From the NCBI GenBank assembly GCA_021817825.1, contig JAKAFS010000001.1, forward strand, positions 1-64,000: a stretch of 64,000 nucleotides of DNA, in the 5' to 3' direction. The translations under genes and the position numbers were made by a program. Every line of letters starts with the position of its first letter. The first letter of the stretch is position 1. This document shows positions 39,873-48,281 of the stretch, in pieces. The DNA comes from Deltaproteobacteria bacterium (GTDB taxonomy: Bacteria > Desulfobacterota > Syntrophia > Syntrophales > UBA5619). Below the pieces are notes generated by a model. The model ran no database searches. It worked only from the letters and a program-made list of their open reading frames with translations, and was not told where the DNA came from.

Positions 39873-41069
39873 TCAGTACCGCAACTCATCCCTGATCTTG
39901 CGGATCACCAGGAGCGCATCGGCCCCCGCCACGGGCTCCTGCGGCGCAAACTCGCCGGTCATCATATTCTTGGCTTCCATGATCCCCCGGGAAGTCACCA
40001 CCATAGCGGCGTTGAAATAGGGAAGATCGGCCCGCAGATCGGGAAAGGGGGAGGCGCTGCCGATGAACTGCGTGGCCAGCGCCTGGTTTCCCGAAACTTT
40101 GATGAGAATATCCTCGATCATCATGGCGTAGCCGGCCCTGTCCACCGGTTCATCGGGACGGAAACTGCCGTCGGGATAGACTTCCAGCCCCCGGGCCCCG
40201 ATTTTGAGAAGCGCCTCGATGTCGGCTCGGAGCGGATGGGCGGCGATGTCCGCCGGGACGGCCGTGCCGGCGATCGCTTTCTTCGCCTGTTCGGGGTCCT
40301 TGAAGGCCGTATCGAAACTTTTCGGCGTCCGCCTCTGGTAGAGGACGTCGATCTTCAACTCCTCCATGAAGAGGGCCGCCGCATCGGCCCGGGTCAACCG
40401 CGTAACCAGGGCGATCTTCTTCCCCGTGACGGTTCCCGGCATGGCCCGCTGGATCTTCTGCACCAGCTTCCAGCGCTTGTCGGCGTCGGCAACGTAGTCG
40501 CCATTTAAGGAGATGACCTGGCGGAACATCCGACCCGCCGTCTCCAGATCCAGGGCGGTAAGGACGCACTCGCCCATGAAATAATAGGCCGCCGCCGATT
40601 TCGGTTCGATCACCAGGGCCTGATCGAAGGCCGCCCGGCTATTTTTCAGCCATTCATCGTCGGGTTTGCATTCAGCGCCGCGGTTCAGACAGGCCGCCCG
40701 GCTCAAGGTGTTGACGCGGATCACACCCACGAGCGTCAGGAGCTCCTCGTCCTTGTCCCGGACGTTCTTCTCCGCCTGTTTGAGGGCCGCAAAGGCGCCG
40801 GCAAAATCCTGCTGATAGGCCTTGGCCAGGGCGACGCCCGCGTGGGCTTTGGCATACCGCGGATCGAGCCTCAGGGCCAGCTCGAATTCCCGCGCCGCAT
40901 CGGCCCATTTTTCCTGCTGAAGCAGTCTGTTGCCCGTGAAGGTATGGTGTTCCGGCGTATCGAGCTGGCTCAGCGGCTGCTGGACCTTCGGTCCGCAGGA
41001 GATCGTCAGCACAACCACGGCAATTGCCGCCATCCAGCGGATTCCTGTCCGGAATTCTATTCGGCCCAT
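39873..41069 (-). CDS. TPR lipoprotein with S-layer-homology-like C-terminal modules
   Basis: This 398-residue protein has a lipoprotein signal (AIAVVVLTISCGPK). TPR repeats follow at about residues 40-190 (NRLLQQEKWADAAREFELAL, AHAGVALAKAYQQDFAGAFA). The C-terminal part has S-layer-homology-like modules (YPDGSFRPDEPVDRAGYAMM, FAPQEPVAGADALLVIRKI). It should be anchored in the outer membrane and may bind peptidoglycan or another envelope polymer. It is alone between miaA and valS with a candidate promoter at 41136-41164. Exact function is unknown. Confidence 0.8.
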   Translation of the reverse strand: MGRIEFRTGIRWMAAIAVVVLTISCGPKVQQPLSQLDTPEHHTFTGNRLLQQEKWADAAREFELALRLDPRYAKAHAGVALAKAYQQDFAGAFAALKQAEKNVRDKDEELLTLVGVIRVNTLSRAACLNRGAECKPDDEWLKNSRAAFDQALVIEPKSAAAYYFMGECVLTALDLETAGRMFRQVISLNGDYVADADKRWKLVQKIQRAMPGTVTGKKIALVTRLTRADAAALFMEELKIDVLYQRRTPKSFDTAFKDPEQAKKAIAGTAVPADIAAHPLRADIEALLKIGARGLEVYPDGSFRPDEPVDRAGYAMMIEDILIKVSGNQALATQFIGSASPFPDLRADLPYFNAAMVVTSRGIMEAKNMMTGEFAPQEPVAGADALLVIRKIRDELRY

Positions 41070-41135
41070 GGTACCCTCCCCGTTTCTGAATTTACCTGCC
41101 TGACGATGGTCATTTCCCTTCCATCTCCGGCGTTT

Positions 41136-41164
41136 TCCATATCTTTAACGCCTTTTGAAGTCAA
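41136..41164 (-). promoter_or_regulatory. Candidate promoter of the TPR/SLH lipoprotein gene
   Basis: On the minus strand TTGACT (-35) and TATGGA (-10) are separated by 17 bases, about 65 bp upstream of the start codon. Confidence 0.4.
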
Positions 41165-41179
41165 GTCCTTTAGGGAAAG

Positions 41180-41247
41180 AAAGTAGGGACAGCGCCCTAC
41201 TTTTCTCTACTTTTCTTCTAAAAAAAGTAGGGCGCTGTCCCTACTTT
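41180..41247. repeat. Paired inverted repeat (REPIN-like), double terminator
   Basis: Two perfect 25-bp arms (41180-41204 and 41223-41247) flank an 18-bp centre. Each arm starts with GTAG and folds alone (GTAGGG-N6-CCCTAC) before a T run, so each is an intrinsic terminator on its own strand, and the pair can form a long hairpin. The stop codon of miaA (TAG, 41241-41243) is part of the right arm. The GTAG head and inverted pairing recall REPINs, whose mobility depends on RAYT transposases; none is in the window. Confidence 0.85.
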
Positions 41248-42170
41248 AGGAATCCGGCGATCCGTTCGGCCGCCTCCGCCTCATCGTCCGGGTCTTGCCA
41301 GTGGATCTCCGGATCGGCGGTAAACCAGGTGAGCTGCCTTTTGGCGTAGCGGCGCGTATCCGCCTTGATCAGCCGGACCGCTTCGGCAAGGTCGGTCTTT
41401 CCGGCCAGTTGGGCGACCAGGTGCCGGTAGCCCAGGGACTGCATTGCTTTAAGAGACCCGTCATACCGCTCCAGAAGCTGCCGGACTTCGTCCAGAAACC
41501 CCCGGGCCATCATCTGCTCGGTCCGCCCGTCGATCGCCGCCCACAACCGCTCCCGCTCCGGCAGAAGGCCGATCTTGAGGACCTCGTAAGGCCGCTCCTG
41601 GAAACGGTGCGCCTGCTGATGGTCCACGATCGAACGGCCCGTCAGTTCCAGCACCTCCAGGGCGCGGACGATCCGGATGCCGTCTTGGGGATGGATCCGC
41701 GCCGCCGCCCGCGGGTCCCGCTCGCGAAGCTTTTCGTAGAGGTGGGGTTTCCCCAGCCGCGCCATCTCGTCTTTCAGGGTCTGCCGCAGGGTCTCGTCCG
41801 CAGCCGGGCCGTCGATCAGCCCGCCCACGAGGGCGCGAAGGTAGAGTCCCGTCCCGCCGACGACAAAAATCCGTTTTTCCTCCCGGTGCAGAGCGGCAAT
41901 CGCCGTTCTGGCCAGCTCGCAGTACAGGGAGACGTCAAAAGGCGCATCGGGTGCGACCACATCCAGAAGATGATGGGGAACCCGCTTTCGCTCCTCGGTT
42001 GTCGGTTTCGCCGTGCCGATATCCATCCCCCGGTAGACCTGCATCGAATCGGCGCCGACGATCTCCCCTCCGAACCGTTCGGCGAGCCTCAAGGCCAAGG
42101 CCGTTTTTCCGGCGCCCGTCGGTCCCAGAAGGAGGATCAGACGGGGTTTGGGTGTACCGCAGGGGTCCAT
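41241..42170 (-). CDS. miaA: tRNA dimethylallyltransferase
   Basis: This 309-residue enzyme adds an isopentenyl group to A37 of tRNAs that read UNN codons. The P-loop is LLGPTGAGKTALALRL; VGADSMQVYRGMDIGTAKPT, VGGTGLYLRALVGG and YAKRQLTWF are signature motifs. The start follows GGAGGCGGATC, 10 bp after mutL. Its last codons and stop come from the inverted repeat. It is the usual mutL-miaA pairing. Confidence 0.97.
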   Translation of the reverse strand: MDPCGTPKPRLILLLGPTGAGKTALALRLAERFGGEIVGADSMQVYRGMDIGTAKPTTEERKRVPHHLLDVVAPDAPFDVSLYCELARTAIAALHREEKRIFVVGGTGLYLRALVGGLIDGPAADETLRQTLKDEMARLGKPHLYEKLRERDPRAAARIHPQDGIRIVRALEVLELTGRSIVDHQQAHRFQERPYEVLKIGLLPERERLWAAIDGRTEQMMARGFLDEVRQLLERYDGSLKAMQSLGYRHLVAQLAGKTDLAEAVRLIKADTRRYAKRQLTWFTADPEIHWQDPDDEAEAAERIAGFLK

Positions 42171-42180
42171 GATCCGCCTC

Positions 42181-44025
42181 CTAACGGCGTTTGAAGAGCT
42201 TCTCCAGTTCGGCGATGGAGAAAAAGAGGCACAGAGGTCTGCCGTGCGGACAGGTTGCCGCCTGGGGAATGGCGTCCAGCTCCCGACAGAGGGCCGTCAC
42301 CTCCGCCGCGCTCAGTTCCCGGTTCGCCTTCACGGCGCCCCGGCAGGCCAGGGCCGTAAAGATCCGTTCCCGCCGGTCGGTCAAGGCCAGACGGCGGTCG
42401 GCCTCGGTGCAATCGGCGAGCAGATCGAGGATCAGCGTCCGCGCCTCGGCATGGGAGAGGAAAGTAGGAACGGCCTTGACGACCAAAGAATCGCCGCCGA
42501 AGGGTTCCACTTCCAGACCGGCCTCCGCGAGGATCGGGAGGGACTCGGCCAGGAAGGAAAAATCCCGGGGCGGCAGGCTGATCACCTCGGGGAGAAGGAG
42601 GCGCTGGCCGGCGATCCGCTCCCCGGCGGCCCGGCGCCGCAGCCTTTCATAGATGATCCTTTCGTGGGCGGCGTGCTGATCGACCAGCAGGACCCCCTCG
42701 GCATCGGCAAAGATGAGGTAAGTGCCGGCCGCATGCCCCAGATAGCGCCGCTCGGCAAGACCCCGGCCTTCTTCGGCAGGGATTGTTTCCCGAGCGCATT
42801 TCTCGGGGATCTCCTCCGGGGGAGGTTCGGCCGGCGCAGCGATTGGCTCAGGCGTAAAGGAGGCGGGAGCGGCCGGCGGCACGTCCCTTTTTGCCGCGAC
42901 CGGTCCCGTGAAGAAGAGCTTCTCGGACCCCGTGGAAACCCGATAGCGCTTCAGCGCCTCCTCGACCCGTTCTCCATAGGCCGTCGCCCCCCGGCCCTGC
43001 ATCCCCAGACCGGCCGCTGCCGCTCCCGGCTTGGCGTCCGCGCCGATGGCGCGGTTCAGGGTCTCCACGATCAGACCGTAGATCTCCCGGGGGTTCCGGA
43101 AACGGACCTCGAGTTTGGCGGGATGGACGTTCACATCGACGTCGCCGATCGGCAGCTCCAAAGCCAGGACGACAGCCGGATAGCGTCGCGACGCGATCAC
43201 GCGCCGATAGGCCGTCATGACCGCGTGGTTCAGCAGATAGTCCTTCACGAACCGGCCGTTCACGTAAAGGTACATCTGGGCAGCGCTGGAGCGGGTGAAA
43301 TCGGGCCGGGAAACGAACCCCCGCAGTCGCACCCCTTCTTTGCTCCCCTCCGCCGGGACCAGTTGGCCGCGAAAGTCCTTCCCCAGCGTCAAGGCGATCC
43401 GCTCGGCAAGCTCGGTCACCCCTGGGAGGTTCAGGACGATCCGGCCGCCCGCCGAGGCGCGCAGCGTCACTTCCGGACGGGCCAGGGCCAGGCGGGTCAG
43501 GGCGTCGATGCAGGCCCCCTGCTCGGTCAGGTCGTTCTTGAGAAATTTCTTCCGGACCGGAACGGAATCGAAGATCCGACTGACGAAGAGCGAGGTGCCG
43601 ACGGGACAGCCCGCCTCGCTGAGTTCCATCACCTCGCCGGCCTTGATGACGATCCGCGTGCCGGCCGGCGCCGCCGCCTGCCGGGTCACCATTTCCACCT
43701 CGGCGATCGAAGCGATGCTGGGCAGGGCTTCGCCGCGAAAACCGAAGGTCCGGACCGTGTAGATGTCCTCGAAGGCGCCGATCTTGCTCGTCGCATATCG
43801 GGAAAAGGCCAGCGGCACCTCTTCCGGCGCGATCCCCTCGCCGTTGTCGGTCACCCGGATGGACGCGCAGCCGCCGCGCTCCAAGGCGACGACGATCTCG
43901 GTCGCGCCGGCATCGAGGGCGTTCTCCAGCAGTTCCTTTAAGATAGACGCCGGGCGCTCCACCACTTCGCCGGCGGCGATGCGGTGGGTCAGCGTTTCCG
44001 GCAGAAGACAGATTTTTCCCGACAA
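42181..44025 (-). CDS. mutL: DNA mismatch repair protein MutL with endonuclease motif
   Basis: This 614-residue protein coordinates mismatch repair. The ATPase domain has HRIAAGEVVERPASILKELL, VTDNGEGI and TFGFRGEALPSIASI. The C-terminal domain has the metal-binding endonuclease motif DQHAAHERIIYE and the zinc-site segments ACRGAVK and CPHGRP, so it is a nicking-type MutL as in bacteria without MutH. The start is TTG at 44025 (LSGKICLLPETLTHRIAAGE), placed by AAGGAGG. A terminator for the upstream operon lies in the gap. Confidence 0.93.
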   Translation of the reverse strand: MSGKICLLPETLTHRIAAGEVVERPASILKELLENALDAGATEIVVALERGGCASIRVTDNGEGIAPEEVPLAFSRYATSKIGAFEDIYTVRTFGFRGEALPSIASIAEVEMVTRQAAAPAGTRIVIKAGEVMELSEAGCPVGTSLFVSRIFDSVPVRKKFLKNDLTEQGACIDALTRLALARPEVTLRASAGGRIVLNLPGVTELAERIALTLGKDFRGQLVPAEGSKEGVRLRGFVSRPDFTRSSAAQMYLYVNGRFVKDYLLNHAVMTAYRRVIASRRYPAVVLALELPIGDVDVNVHPAKLEVRFRNPREIYGLIVETLNRAIGADAKPGAAAAGLGMQGRGATAYGERVEEALKRYRVSTGSEKLFFTGPVAAKRDVPPAAPASFTPEPIAAPAEPPPEEIPEKCARETIPAEEGRGLAERRYLGHAAGTYLIFADAEGVLLVDQHAAHERIIYERLRRRAAGERIAGQRLLLPEVISLPPRDFSFLAESLPILAEAGLEVEPFGGDSLVVKAVPTFLSHAEARTLILDLLADCTEADRRLALTDRRERIFTALACRGAVKANRELSAAEVTALCRELDAIPQAATCPHGRPLCLFFSIAELEKLFKRR

Positions 44026-44060
44026 TGGCCCCTCCTTGAACCCTGGCTGTTTTCGACGTG

Positions 44061-44098
44061 AAAAGACCGCAACGGCCTGTGCCTCGGCCGCCGCGGTC
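44061..44098 (-). terminator. Intrinsic terminator ending the envelope operon
   Basis: On the minus strand a 13-bp stem (GACCGCGGCGGCC with GGCCGTTGCGGTC, two G-U pairs in RNA) is followed by TTTTC. It lies 36 bp after the LPP20-like gene. Confidence 0.7.
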
Positions 44099-44134
44099 CC
44101 GTGGTTCACACCTTTTTAATCGCCCCTGGCTTGC

Positions 44135-45007
44135 TCAGTCGAGAACGATCATCACCCGGCACTTCTTGAGGAATCCCAAATTGTCCCCGTTGGCGCGGAT
44201 CTTTTCGGCGTCGGCATTGGCGATCACGATGTCCGACCGCCCCGCCCCTTCGGTCTTGAGCCCCTTCACGCTCAGGGGGCTGTTCGTCACCCGGGCGTTG
44301 CTCTGCGCCGCCGTCAGATCGCGCGCGTAGCCGCTCATCCCCTGCTGCACGGCATACTCCCGCTCGACATTCTGGGAACCGTAGACCTCCTGCCCCTTCT
44401 CGTCGAGAATCCGGGGAGACATGGCCGGCCGGGCCTGAATCCCGCGGGCGTCCACCACGAGTCCCGTGAAAACCTCGCCCGGAGCCGCCGGCGCCTCGGG
44501 AGCCTTCGGCGGTGCTGTCGCCTTTTTCTTTTCCATGATCTTCGGAACGATCACGGCGGCGAAATTGCCGGAGATGGGCATCCGGACCGTCACCTCCACG
44601 GTGCCGTCGGACAGGTACTCCTGATTCACCGCCTTGGCCCCTTTGACGATCCCCTGGACCTGGGTATTGATCACGTCGCTTTCGACGGCAAAATCGCGGA
44701 CCGTGGTGGCCGAATTCACCCGAACGCCGTTGACCACCTCAAGGAGGTTGCGGTAGGCATCGACCTGGGCCGCCCGCAGAGCGTTGGGACGGGCCTGGGG
44801 CGTTCCGATCATCCGCTGCGGCGGGGCGCCGATCCCCACCGCCTCGATGTAGCCTTCGGTCCAGTTGACTGCCCCTTTGCTGCCGATCTGTTCGACGATC
44901 TGGGTCCATTCCGAACCGCTGACCTTCTCCTGAGCGACCGCCCCTCCGGCGATGCACAAGCCGATCGCCGCCGCGACTGCCGCGGCCGTCATAATCTTTA
45001 CCCTCAT
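44135..45007 (-). CDS. LPP20-family exported protein
   Basis: This 290-residue protein has a cleavable signal peptide (MRVKIMTAAAVAAAIGLCIA ... AQEK). The LPP20-type core follows: YIEAVGIGAPPQRM, NALRAAQVDAYRNLLEVVNG, AKAVNQEYLSDGTVEVTVRM. The second half has FTGLVVDARGIQARPAMSPR and a Cys near the end. LPP20 proteins are often with flagellar FlgP/FlgT or with CsgG-type proteins at the outer membrane. It is the last gene of the envelope operon before the terminator. ATG 45007 has AAGGAGG; an earlier start would not help. Confidence 0.82.
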   Translation of the reverse strand: MRVKIMTAAAVAAAIGLCIAGGAVAQEKVSGSEWTQIVEQIGSKGAVNWTEGYIEAVGIGAPPQRMIGTPQARPNALRAAQVDAYRNLLEVVNGVRVNSATTVRDFAVESDVINTQVQGIVKGAKAVNQEYLSDGTVEVTVRMPISGNFAAVIVPKIMEKKKATAPPKAPEAPAAPGEVFTGLVVDARGIQARPAMSPRILDEKGQEVYGSQNVEREYAVQQGMSGYARDLTAAQSNARVTNSPLSVKGLKTEGAGRSDIVIANADAEKIRANGDNLGFLKKCRVMIVLD

Positions 45008-45095
45008 AGATGCCTCCTTGATCATTTATTACCCTTCCCTATTGCAATTATCAATGCGCAATTGTCAATTACAAATCACGGGTCATTGGCCTTCG

Positions 45096-47861
45096 TCACT
45101 GTTCACTGCGAAAGGCCCGCTCTTCCGGGGCCGCCAGCCAGGGCTTGATCGTAATGGTTTTTTCCGGCTCTCCCCAGATCAGTGCCGCATCGGGCGGATC
45201 GGTTCCCCACCAGTTGTTCCGGGCGTCGATGCAGATCGAGGAAAATCCCTGGATCGACACCGCATTCCCGACAAAATTGTTATGATGCAGCGCCGGATTG
45301 GCCATGCCTACGCATTTGATCCCCCCCTCGCCGAGGTTGCCCTCGATGGTATTGAAAGCGATCGACGGGGCCGCATCGTTGCGGACGAAAATCCCTCCCT
45401 GGCTATTTTGGGCGATATGGCAGTGGGAAATCTCCGGGGTACCGAAATAGATGTCGAAGGCCGTCGTCGCATACCGGACGGCGCAATAGGAAAAGACGCT
45501 GTTCACCTTTGTCTTTTTCGCAAAGCGAACGGCGTTCAGATAGGCCCCGGGGGCCGGCGAGGCCCCGGAGGCGGTAAAGACGATGGGCCGTTCCTTTGTC
45601 CCCCGGGCGACGATTCCTCCGTCCTCCACGACGATAGCGGCGTTCCGTTCGTACTGGAGGACCACCCCGGGTTCGATATGGAGCACCGCCCCGTTGTCGA
45701 CGACCAGGTCTCCTTTGATGCGGTAGGGACTCTGGGAAAGGATCAAAAACCCGTCGGTCCGCAAAGGGCCGGAAAGGATCGATCCCAAGATCGGCAACAC
45801 CAGCGGTTTTCCTCCCGGAGAGGGGGCGTCCAGCACCGTGCGGACCTCCACCTTTCCCCGGATGCGGGCCAAGACCTCAAGCCCCTTGACGGCACCCCAC
45901 CAGTTGTCCGGGGCCGACAGGGCCTCACCGGTCGTCTCCCCGGCCAGATCGAAAGGGCCGTTGTCCGTCAGGTTGTTCCCGGCGATCGAGGTGGTCTGCG
46001 CCCCCGTCACGGCGATCCCGCCGCCCCGGTTCTTGGCCACGACATTGCGTTCGATGACGGGGGATGCGGATTTCACGACGATGCCCGTTCCGTCGTTGTC
46101 CTGGATGCGGTTTCCCGAGAGGACCGGTTTGGCCCCGCCTTCGATGAGGATCGCCGTTGATCCGTTCCTGTGGATCGTGTTGCCGGTGATCGACGGCGCC
46201 GAAAAGGCCCCCCGGATCGCCAGCGCCGTGGTGTTCTCCGTGAATTCGCCGGCCGCTACCTTCGGAGAAGCGGCCTCGCAATCCACCGCCACCGACGCCT
46301 TTTGGACCTGGACGAACTTGAGAAGATTGTCCTTCTCCTTGACGTTCGCAAAGCGGATCCCGGCCCAGCGCTCGGTCCCTTCCGCCGCGGCGAAGCGGAT
46401 GAGCCGTTCGCTGTCCCCCTGGGCCAAAAGCCGTCCTTCAACCACCAGCCCACCGCCGCGGGAGAGGATTTCGGTCCCCGGTTCGATCGTGAGCAGGGCC
46501 TGGTCCCTGACGACCACCTCTTTTTCAATCACATAGGGGCTGGCGCCGGCAAACCACGTCGTATCCGCCTCGATCGCCCCGCCGACGGGCGTCGGTCCCG
46601 GAGCGACGGCCATTCCCGCGACAACGCCCGAAGGGGCGCTTTCGTTCCCCGCCCGGTCCACCGCCGAGAGCTGGTAATAGTAGCGGCGGTCGTTTTCCAG
46701 CCCCTGGTCCCGGTATTCGCCGAATTCGGTTTTGACGATCTCCTGAAAGCCCGAAAGGGGCGTCTGGCTCCGGTAGAGACGATACCCCGCCAGGTCCGCA
46801 TCGGCCGACTTTTCCCAACTGAGCAGGACCAGTTTGTCCCGGCCGACGGTCTTGAGCCCCGTCGGCTTTTCCGGCGGCTTCGTATCGAGGGTGACCGTGC
46901 CCAGGGCATCCACCCATTCGGAGAAGTTGCCCGCATCGTCGGTCAGCCGCCCCGTGATCAGGGCATTTTCCACATTGTCGCCCGGCAGGACGCGGTAGAC
47001 GCCGAGGTAGGCCCCCGGCGCATCGGCCTGTTCCTGCATGTCGATCCTCTTCTTGAACTGACCGATATCGAAGGAGGCCCGCAGACGCGGCGTCCCCTGC
47101 AAGACGACCCGGATCTCGTCTCCCGCCTTTTTCGGCTGATTCTTGGTGTCCTGGATCAAAAGGCTGATCGTCGGCGGCCGCAGGGCCTCGGCCAGAGCCG
47201 GCACGGGGATCGTCTTGACCATCTCCCGGAAGAGGTCGTCGCAGGCCCGCAGCAACTGGATGTCCCGGAGGTTCATGGCCGTCGCAACCACCGTGGCGAC
47301 GATGCCGACGGGAGAGACGGACAGCCCCCCCTCGTGAATTCGGGCCACGTGCCGGCCGCTCCAGAGAAAATGGCCCGTCTTGGTCTCGTACATTCGCACC
47401 TCGGCCCCGACGGACACATTGGAGTACATGACGAGAAAGACCTTGTCGAAATCCGAAATCTCGCCGAAGACGACGGCATCGACGCCGAGGATCTCCCCCA
47501 GTTTCTGGGGCGAGGTCTTGAGGATCTGTTCCGGATCGGTCAGATCCGCCTTTTTGAGCAGATCGTCGATACGGGAAAGCTCCATGTCCCGGAAGGGAAG
47601 GGAACTGAAGTGGTTGTAAAAGCCGCGCCGGACCGTCTCGAAGCCCTGTTTGCTCCGGGACTGATCGAAGAAGGGAAGCACCGCGACGGTGTGGGGGCGG
47701 TTCTTCTCCATATAGGGATCGACCTGGTAGGTGCCCTCGAAAAGCGAGGTGATCTGGGGGACGATCACCGTGCTGTCCGTCACGACCGTGCAGCCGCAGA
47801 ACAGCAGGGTCAGCCACAGCGACAGGATGGTCCCCGCACCTTTTTTCCAGCTAGCTTTCAT
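45096..47861 (-). CDS. GNA1162-like (DUF799) lipoprotein fused to FN3 and right-handed beta-helix regions
   Basis: This 921-residue protein has a lipoprotein signal (LLFCGCTVV, lipid Cys about 24). Residues 40-235 resemble GNA1162/DUF799 with VAVLPFFDQSRSKQGFETVR and LGEILGVDAVVFGEISDFDK. One FN3 domain (about 335-420, KLVLLSWEKSADADLAGYRL) follows. Two beta-helix blocks (about 430-640 and 690-900) have repeat pieces such as AILIEGGAKPVLSGNRIQDN and GIFVRNDAAPSIAFNTIEGN. GNA1162 proteins sit on the outer membrane with CsgG partners. The attached FN3 and pectate-lyase-like solenoid are unusual and could bind polysaccharide or protein fibres. Confidence 0.8.
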   Translation of the reverse strand: MKASWKKGAGTILSLWLTLLFCGCTVVTDSTVIVPQITSLFEGTYQVDPYMEKNRPHTVAVLPFFDQSRSKQGFETVRRGFYNHFSSLPFRDMELSRIDDLLKKADLTDPEQILKTSPQKLGEILGVDAVVFGEISDFDKVFLVMYSNVSVGAEVRMYETKTGHFLWSGRHVARIHEGGLSVSPVGIVATVVATAMNLRDIQLLRACDDLFREMVKTIPVPALAEALRPPTISLLIQDTKNQPKKAGDEIRVVLQGTPRLRASFDIGQFKKRIDMQEQADAPGAYLGVYRVLPGDNVENALITGRLTDDAGNFSEWVDALGTVTLDTKPPEKPTGLKTVGRDKLVLLSWEKSADADLAGYRLYRSQTPLSGFQEIVKTEFGEYRDQGLENDRRYYYQLSAVDRAGNESAPSGVVAGMAVAPGPTPVGGAIEADTTWFAGASPYVIEKEVVVRDQALLTIEPGTEILSRGGGLVVEGRLLAQGDSERLIRFAAAEGTERWAGIRFANVKEKDNLLKFVQVQKASVAVDCEAASPKVAAGEFTENTTALAIRGAFSAPSITGNTIHRNGSTAILIEGGAKPVLSGNRIQDNDGTGIVVKSASPVIERNVVAKNRGGGIAVTGAQTTSIAGNNLTDNGPFDLAGETTGEALSAPDNWWGAVKGLEVLARIRGKVEVRTVLDAPSPGGKPLVLPILGSILSGPLRTDGFLILSQSPYRIKGDLVVDNGAVLHIEPGVVLQYERNAAIVVEDGGIVARGTKERPIVFTASGASPAPGAYLNAVRFAKKTKVNSVFSYCAVRYATTAFDIYFGTPEISHCHIAQNSQGGIFVRNDAAPSIAFNTIEGNLGEGGIKCVGMANPALHHNNFVGNAVSIQGFSSICIDARNNWWGTDPPDAALIWGEPEKTITIKPWLAAPEERAFRSEQ

Positions 47862-47898
47862 GGCACACCTCCCGCAAAGGTCCGTTCGCGCCCGCAGT

Positions 47899-48252
47899 TT
47901 ACTTCTCCGGTCCGCTGCTGTAAGGCATCGAGGTGTTCATACCGGCGCTTTCGACGAGGAATTCACCCTGGTTTTTCGGCGTATTCCGGATGAATTTATA
48001 GGGGATGGCGATCGGTTCCCGGCCCGTCGCCAGCGTCCGATAGGTGAGGACCCAAACGGCGCCCGTCACCGTATCGACGAGGTAAGCCTTGTCATCGCTG
48101 CCGGAAACCACCTGAAATTTGCCGTTTTCCAGGAGTTGCTTGTTGCTGTCGGCAGCCAGGGCGCCCGTCGCCAGAAAAAAGAACATCAATCCGGCGGCCC
48201 CTGTAGCCAGCCCCCGGGTCCATCGTCTCCCGCTCTTGCTGCGGTCTTGCAT
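47899..48252 (-). CDS. Small exported protein of the envelope operon (117 aa)
   Basis: ATG 48252 has GAGGGTAGCG upstream. The protein has an N-terminal signal (GLATGAAGLMFFFLATGALA) and a short mature domain with FQVVSGSDDKAYLVDTVTGA and VWVLTYRTL, a compact beta-type fold like a two-bladed repeat. It ends GMNTSMPYSSGPEK. No family is recognised. It lies between the two FN3 proteins with 29- and 37-bp gaps, so it belongs to the same unit. Confidence 0.75.
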   Translation of the reverse strand: MQDRSKSGRRWTRGLATGAAGLMFFFLATGALAADSNKQLLENGKFQVVSGSDDKAYLVDTVTGAVWVLTYRTLATGREPIAIPYKFIRNTPKNQGEFLVESAGMNTSMPYSSGPEK

Positions 48253-48281
48253 CGCTACCCTCCTGCCGTTCTGTGCTTTTC

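Noticed and set aside
36657-40508. Very long open frame on the plus strand opposite valS
   Set aside because: It lies over valS, nadC and the TPR gene in antisense and has low-complexity, His/Gly/Arg/Pro-rich sequence typical of the shadow frame of GC-rich genes.
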